Position numbers and translations under genes: made by a program. Positions 59,271 to 64,000 of a stretch of 64,000 nucleotides of DNA are shown here, in pieces. Every line of letters starts with the position of its first letter. Position 1 is the stretch's first letter. The notes under the pieces are model-generated. The model searched no databases, was not told where the DNA came from, and worked only from the letters and a program-made list of their open reading frames with translations. Source of the stretch: Chryseobacterium sp. c4a (lineage in GTDB: Bacteria > Bacteroidota > Bacteroidia > Flavobacteriales > Weeksellaceae); assembly GCF_009900745.1 (NCBI RefSeq), contig NZ_WXVU01000012.1, positions 112,275 to 176,274 on the forward strand, in the 5' to 3' direction.

Positions 59271-61373
59271 ATGTTTCAAAAATTCAAAGGGGATCTTCCA
59301 CAAAAAGGAGATTCGTCCAAAGTAAATCTTCCTAAAGCTGTTAATAAAAATACAACTGATCTTAGCCGGGGAATTGATCCAAAAAAGCAAGCTAAAGACG
59401 CAGAGCAGAAGTTTATGAACCAAAATCTGGTTCCCAACCAGCCTACTACAGTCGATAAAAAATTATGGGCAAAACAACCCACCTCAAAAATTCATAATGC
59501 TGCTGCGATCCCATCAAGTGAAGTAGCAGGAATCAACCGTGTTGTAAAATTACAAATTGTAATTGATGGCACTGTTATTAAATATTTCAAACACTTTAAA
59601 TTAGTACAAAGTGCCAATAAGCATCATGAGTTTAACATCACACTGGCTTATGATGTTTTGGGAGATGCAGAGAATCATAACATGAAACAGGTACAGAGTT
59701 TTTTGGGAAAACGTATCACTGCTACTTTTAGTTACAAAGATGTAGAGAATTCTCCGGAACGGAATTTTGTGGGGGTGATTACTGAAGTGGGTTTTGCACA
59801 GGATAAAGGAAGTCTGGGAAATATTGTTCTTACCGGTTTTAGCCCCACTATGCTTTTAGATGCCGCTCCACACACCCAGAGTTTTGGCGGAAAAGAACCT
59901 GTAAGTCTTAATACCATTGCATCTGAGGTGCTAAAAGAAGGATTGGGTGAAAACAAATTTGATTTCAGAGTAGATGCAAAACATAATAATGTCAATTATA
60001 GTTCTCAGTACGAAGAAACCCATTACAACTATCTGGCTCGTATAGCAGAAGCGTATGGCGAACAGTTTTTTTATGATGGTGAAGTCATGCATTTTGGAAA
60101 GCTTCCACCCCCTGAAAATACACTTACCCTTGTCTATGGAAGCAGTGTAAGTGATATTAGTGTGAAGATGCGTGCCCTGCACGTGAATCCAATATTCTAT
60201 GGATATAATAGCAGCAGAAATGAAAAGCTTCAGACGGGAAGTTCAAAGATTGATCATAAATCAGAAATTGCCAAACAGGCGTACGAGATTTCAAAGAAAA
60301 CATACACAACTCCCTCTTTAAGAGTAGCGCCGATTCAGGCCGTTAATTTTATGGATGTGGAAGACTCTCAAAAAGGGACAGCTGGAAGCAATGCCTCGGA
60401 AGTGTTTATCACTTCGGGAACTACTTCTGTTCCTTTTTTATATCCCGGTTGCTGTGCTAATTTGGAAATGCGCAAACCTGATTCCAATGAAACAATGTAT
60501 TTTACGAAAATAATGATGCTTAATGTGGTGCATGAAGTGGATGGGCGGGGTTATTACGAAGGTAGTTTTGATGCTATAGCCGCCGACTCCGGGTTTATAC
60601 CAAGACCGGAATTTCAGGTACCTAAAGCAGATCCTCAGTTAGGTAAAGTAATCTCCAATACCGATCCTTTGAATCAGGGACGAGTACAAGTGCAGTTTGA
60701 CTGGCAAAACCATAATACGACCCACTTTATTAGAATGATGAGCCCCGATGCAGGAGGAACCGATCAGGTTACTCAAAACAGAGGGTATATTGCAATTCCT
60801 GAAGTTGGCGACCAGGTAGTAGTCGGATTTGTACACAATCATCCTGACAGGCCTTTTGTGATGGGAGGTATATTCCACGGGGAAACAGCATTGGGAGGGG
60901 GTATTAATAATCATATGCACTCTATACAAACCAAAAGTGGAATTAAAATCTTAATGAATGATGATGAAAATAGCGTCACTATTCTGGATCCGAGTGGGAA
61001 TACCTGGTTTATGGACGGACAAGGAAGTATAACTGTAACAGCCCCTAAGAATTTTACGGTAAACGCAGGAGAAAATATTACGATGAAAGCGGGAAAAGAA
61101 GTCTCCGTGGATGCAGGAACAAATATTACCCATTCTGCAAACGAAGATATAACTTCTGTTGCCGGAAAAGATATTGCACAAACTGCTTCCGGAGATATCA
61201 GAGAAATGTCGGATAATCGTACGGAGCTGATAGAAAAAGACTTTAAACGACAATCTGAAATCTCAAATGAAGTAGCCAGAGAAATAGCAATGTTCAGTGA
61301 AAAAGAAAATATGACCATGCAAAGCGGGAAAATTGTAGAATTTAATAGTGCTGAAAAATCTAAGTTATTTTAA
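59271..61373 (+). CDS. vgrG: type VI secretion tip protein VgrG with N-terminal extension
   Basis: 700 residues. Residues about 85-450 fit the gp27-like base, with RVVKLQIVIDG as its first strand; residues about 456-535 form the gp5 OB-fold (QGRVQVQFDW, GYIAIPEVGDQVVVGF, HPDRPFVMGGIFHG); from about 585 the VTVxAGxxI-type repeats make the beta-helix needle. The first about 85 residues are a polar Lys/Asn/Pro-rich extension that I do not know from most homologues. It is the spike of the contractile injection machine; the cargo genes follow directly. Confidence 0.93.
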   Translation: MFQKFKGDLPQKGDSSKVNLPKAVNKNTTDLSRGIDPKKQAKDAEQKFMNQNLVPNQPTTVDKKLWAKQPTSKIHNAAAIPSSEVAGINRVVKLQIVIDGTVIKYFKHFKLVQSANKHHEFNITLAYDVLGDAENHNMKQVQSFLGKRITATFSYKDVENSPERNFVGVITEVGFAQDKGSLGNIVLTGFSPTMLLDAAPHTQSFGGKEPVSLNTIASEVLKEGLGENKFDFRVDAKHNNVNYSSQYEETHYNYLARIAEAYGEQFFYDGEVMHFGKLPPPENTLTLVYGSSVSDISVKMRALHVNPIFYGYNSSRNEKLQTGSSKIDHKSEIAKQAYEISKKTYTTPSLRVAPIQAVNFMDVEDSQKGTAGSNASEVFITSGTTSVPFLYPGCCANLEMRKPDSNETMYFTKIMMLNVVHEVDGRGYYEGSFDAIAADSGFIPRPEFQVPKADPQLGKVISNTDPLNQGRVQVQFDWQNHNTTHFIRMMSPDAGGTDQVTQNRGYIAIPEVGDQVVVGFVHNHPDRPFVMGGIFHGETALGGGINNHMHSIQTKSGIKILMNDDENSVTILDPSGNTWFMDGQGSITVTAPKNFTVNAGENITMKAGKEVSVDAGTNITHSANEDITSVAGKDIAQTASGDIREMSDNRTELIEKDFKRQSEISNEVAREIAMFSEKENMTMQSGKIVEFNSAEKSKLF

Positions 61374-61381
61374 AATTTACA

Positions 61382-61558
61382 ATGATGGCAATAAGGAAAT
61401 CAGCAAAAAATATCACCATTGAAGTTAAAGAATCTTATCATTTAACCGTGGGAAATAAAGTAGAAAAAATAGCAGAAAAGATAAATGTAGAAGCAACCGG
61501 AGGAAATCTGACTCTTGCTAGTAATAGGAAAATAGTATCAAAAGATAATGCTAAATAA
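61382..61558 (+). CDS. 58-residue beta-helix-like protein between VgrG and effector
   Basis: It starts at the first of two adjacent ATGs (61382), 8 bases after the vgrG stop, and ends 2 bases before the effector ATG. The sequence ITIEVKESYHLTVGNKVEKI and following KINVEATGGNLTLASNRK repeats a strand-loop pattern close to the needle repeats of VgrG, so it could cap or extend the needle, or link the effector to it. Too short for the usual gene callers. Not recognised as a PAAR protein; no cysteines or metal-binding residues. Confidence 0.7.
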   Translation: MMAIRKSAKNITIEVKESYHLTVGNKVEKIAEKINVEATGGNLTLASNRKIVSKDNAK

Positions 61559-61560
61559 TT

Positions 61561-63033
61561 ATGGCAAACTTCGGAGATTATACGCCACCACCGCCACCCA
61601 AAGGAACTATCGATATTAGGATTGGGGTGTTTTTTGATGGCACACAAAATAACAGAACAAATACAAACGCCAGGTTATCCCCAAAAGGAAGTGATGCTAA
61701 CAAAGCTTATCATAAACTGTCTGATAAAAAAACAGACAGTTATGTGAATGATCTTTCTAATGTAGCTCGTAAGGAATTGCATTATGCAAAAGATAACTTT
61801 ACAGATAGTTTGTATATTGAAGGTATAGGTACTGACGATTTAGGCGCTGATACAGATGATATAACAACGGTGTTTGGAGAGGGGCATTTAGGGGTTGCTT
61901 TTGGCTCAGGAAAACAGGGCATTGTAGCTAAAGTTGCAAAAGGATGTAGTCTGCTGGCAGAAAAAGCAAAAAACTTAAAAGGAAAAGATAAAATAAATAC
62001 CTTAACTGTTGATGTATTTGGTTTCAGCAGAGGTTCGGCAGCGGCTAGAAACTTTATTTATGAATTGAGTAAAAATAAAAGTGGTGACATTTGGGGCTCA
62101 CAACTGGTGAAATATAAGTTAGAATATTCACGGCTTCAAGTACGTTTTGTAGGCTTGTATGATACCGTTTCTTCTTACGATCCAAATGCTACAAACACCA
62201 CAACAAGTGCTAATTTCGATAATGATGTGAGTGAATTACATTTAAATGATCTTAATCTGGAAATCAATAACTTGTATAAAGCAAAAAAAATAATTCATTT
62301 TTGTGCTGATGATGAACATCGTAAAAATTTTATGTTAACACCAACTGCAAAACGAGCAGGCGGGCAAGATTTTTATTTGCCTGGCGTACATTCTGATGTT
62401 GGCGGCTGCTATACTGATAAAATGAATGAAATTAATTTTCAAATTATGGATTTGGACAATTATTGGGGAGATGGCCGTAGTGATAAAGAATATGACGAAA
62501 TACTCAACAATGATTTAAAAGATTTAATTGCACAAGGTTGGGGATTTTCTAAAGTTGTTGAGCCTGATAGTGATCACCAAACCCATATGACCCGCTATGG
62601 CATTCGTAATACCTATAGCTATGTTACGCTTCATCTTATGTCTGAAAAATTGAATAAAGAATATGCAGATTCTATTGATATGAAAGAATTAAAAAATGAT
62701 TTTTATATTCCAAATCCAAGCACAGCAGATGAGTTTGATTTGAACAAAGTAAAGCAGCGTTTAGAAAAGTATATTTATGGTGAATTACCGAAAATGACCT
62801 ACTATACCCGATCACAGATTGAACAAATGCGAAAAAAACTTGATTTAAAAAATACAAAGGAGGTAGAGCGTTTTAATCTAAAAGTATATGACCATAATAT
62901 GCTGAATCGATTAAGAAGCAAATACATACACTGGAACTCAAAATTTGGAGACGGAGTAGGTGCTTATGAACCCAACTACAAAATTGTAGGTAAAACTATT
63001 GTTAGATTTCGTAAAATAGAACCCAACTCATGA
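61561..63033 (+). CDS. type VI lipase effector, DUF2235/Tle1-like
   Basis: 490 residues. The alpha/beta-hydrolase core has IGVFFDGTQNN at 21-31 (the DUF2235 start), the nucleophile elbow GFSRGSAAAR with Ser156, Asp201 in GLYDTVSS and His277 in LPGVHSDVGG, a plausible Ser-Asp-His triad. GxSxG is intact. The Pro-rich N-terminus (TPPPPPKG) may be a flexible tether for loading on the spike. Tle1 enzymes cut phospholipids of rival cells. It lies 2 bases after the small beta-helix ORF. The C-terminal 150 residues have no recognised domain. Confidence 0.88.
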   Translation: MANFGDYTPPPPPKGTIDIRIGVFFDGTQNNRTNTNARLSPKGSDANKAYHKLSDKKTDSYVNDLSNVARKELHYAKDNFTDSLYIEGIGTDDLGADTDDITTVFGEGHLGVAFGSGKQGIVAKVAKGCSLLAEKAKNLKGKDKINTLTVDVFGFSRGSAAARNFIYELSKNKSGDIWGSQLVKYKLEYSRLQVRFVGLYDTVSSYDPNATNTTTSANFDNDVSELHLNDLNLEINNLYKAKKIIHFCADDEHRKNFMLTPTAKRAGGQDFYLPGVHSDVGGCYTDKMNEINFQIMDLDNYWGDGRSDKEYDEILNNDLKDLIAQGWGFSKVVEPDSDHQTHMTRYGIRNTYSYVTLHLMSEKLNKEYADSIDMKELKNDFYIPNPSTADEFDLNKVKQRLEKYIYGELPKMTYYTRSQIEQMRKKLDLKNTKEVERFNLKVYDHNMLNRLRSKYIHWNSKFGDGVGAYEPNYKIVGKTIVRFRKIEPNS

Positions 63034-64000
63034 AAATTATACAACTTTTACTATTAATATTTATAATATCCTGTAAACCTCAAATGAAAAAGTACGAATG
63101 GCTACCCACGACTAATGCTCCGGAATTATATCCAACAAGAATCCATAATGGCCATTTTTATTTAGAAGATGGAGGTAGTGTTTATTTACCTACTGCTGCT
63201 ATTAATCATAATGGATGGGGAAATTCTGGTTCTACACACACACAAGGTGAAGACTTAAAAGCACTGCCTGTAAAAATGGATATTACCTGGGCATCATTTA
63301 TTGAGAACAAATTTTATACAGGTAGTTGGGATATGCCTATTGATACTTTTAAAAAACTTTTTGAGAAAGGAACTATAGACTGGCGAACTGGGAGAACTTC
63401 AAATTACACAGAAATAAGAGTAAGTTGTGCACCTGGTGGTATAGTGGTTGTTTGGGTATATGGTGATGACCAGCAGATAGAAGTGGCTCGTTTTCAAGCA
63501 AAAGAAACAAGTGTTGCTATGAAAGATTTTGTACCTGGAAATCCAACCATAACACAAGAAAAATATTTTGACAAGTCAGCATCTGTTCCTGAAGCTTATG
63601 AAAATCTAAAAAAGAACGGTATCCAATATGATATCTGGGATATTTATAGGAAGAAATATAATTGGCGTGCCAAAACTGAAATTGAGGGACATCAATTAAT
63701 GAACATTGGATTTAAAATGTTTAATGGTGAGGAAGAAACCATTTTTAATGAGAAAATTCTTGAACCCATTAAAGAAAATCCCTTTAAGCCAAGAGCTGTC
63801 CCTAAAATATTAAACTTCATTTTCGAAGATAATAAAAAGCTTCAAACTGTTTTTGAAGTCAAACCCTTTGATGAAGAAGAGATAATGGGTTTATTCAAAC
63901 AAGCAGATCCCAACAAACCAATAGAGATAATTTTGCGTATGAATGAAGATTTCAGTAATAGAAGTTTAATTTTTAAACAGGGAGATAAAGAGATTCCCAT
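63030..64000 (+). CDS. lipoprotein overlapping the effector stop, probable immunity protein (DUF2931-like), cut by edge
   Basis: It starts at ATG 63030 inside the effector's TGA (ATGA overlap), and stays open for 323 codons to the right edge. The start MKIIQLLLLIFIISC is a lipoprotein signal with Cys15, so it would sit in the periplasm, where a phospholipase acts. Body segments such as NWRAKTEIEGHQLMNIGFKMFNGEEE are in line with DUF2931, a family I recall beside Tle genes in Bacteroidota; this needs a search. Coupled expression with the effector fits immunity. Confidence 0.75.
   Translation, partial: MKIIQLLLLIFIISCKPQMKKYEWLPTTNAPELYPTRIHNGHFYLEDGGSVYLPTAAINHNGWGNSGSTHTQGEDLKALPVKMDITWASFIENKFYTGSWDMPIDTFKKLFEKGTIDWRTGRTSNYTEIRVSCAPGGIVVVWVYGDDQQIEVARFQAKETSVAMKDFVPGNPTITQEKYFDKSASVPEAYENLKKNGIQYDIWDIYRKKYNWRAKTEIEGHQLMNIGFKMFNGEEETIFNEKILEPIKENPFKPRAVPKILNFIFEDNKKLQTVFEVKPFDEEEIMGLFKQADPNKPIEIILRMNEDFSNRSLIFKQGDKEIP

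Noticed and set aside
61382..61558. PAAR-type spike tip for the small ORF
   Set aside because: PAAR proteins are about 90 residues or more and have conserved His/Cys metal ligands; this one has a single His and no Cys.
1..64000. CRISPR arrays, tRNA and rRNA genes
   Set aside because: I found no regularly spaced identical repeats and no tRNA cloverleaf or rRNA-like segment by eye, though a weak tRNA could be missed without a covariance search.

Overview
The window is a chromosomal segment of a low-GC Bacteroidota bacterium, most likely Weeksellaceae and Chryseobacterium-like. The evidence is the TAnnTTTG type of promoter, the near absence of Shine-Dalgarno sequences, two secreted proteins with C-terminal type IX secretion (T9SS) sorting domains, a fused SecDF, an outer-membrane beta-barrel receptor with an N-terminal carboxypeptidase-regulatory domain, and the gene content in general. 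I see no rRNA, tRNA, CRISPR array or complete insertion sequence. Genes are tightly packed, with about ten clear stem-loop terminators.

Layout: 1-1972 (minus) is the start of an arginine operon (acyltransferase, argG, argC cut by the edge), divergent from a small zinc-ribbon/HTH protein (2133-2549). 2782-13514 (plus) is a short-chain fatty acid uptake and activation locus: porin, MHS-type MFS carrier, two tiny membrane proteins, a CbrA-like symporter-histidine kinase, a receiver-only response regulator, a PrpE-like propionyl-CoA synthetase and acetyl-CoA synthetase. 14004-17870 holds a small unknown protein, a RelA/SpoT enzyme and NhaA. 17867-26363 has a YihY membrane protein, rlmH, trmL, a TPR/PAP2/TatA cluster, a lipoprotein, arylamine N-acetyltransferase, an AraC regulator and a Tet-type efflux pump. 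26589-28520 is a pair of secreted surface proteins. 28949-41400 contains secDF, a PQQ-type sugar dehydrogenase with a T9SS tail, hemN, a Ycf48-like protein, an amino acid permease, pnuC, a repeat lipoprotein, dapF and mltG. 41532-57070 contains an outer-membrane receptor, a five-gene surface-sugar type operon, a subtilisin-like T9SS protease, ppc, a Crp-like regulator, a peptide deformylase variant, and lpd facing an HxlR regulator; 57227-58390 is an iron alcohol dehydrogenase.

The right edge differs. After an 880-base stretch holding a decayed gene with two in-frame stops and a 34-residue orphan ORF, there is a type VI secretion cargo module: VgrG spike (59271-61373), a 58-residue beta-helix-like protein (61382-61558), a DUF2235/Tle1-like lipase effector with a visible Ser-Asp-His set (61561-63033), and a lipoprotein whose start overlaps the effector stop (63030 to the edge), the probable immunity protein. 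This is the most notable system in the window. Other points of interest are the symporter-kinase locus with an overlapping CbrX-sized protein, a long nested inverted-repeat element (33528-33710), an 11-bp inverted-repeat operator candidate between lpd and hxlR, and a deformylase with an altered first motif.
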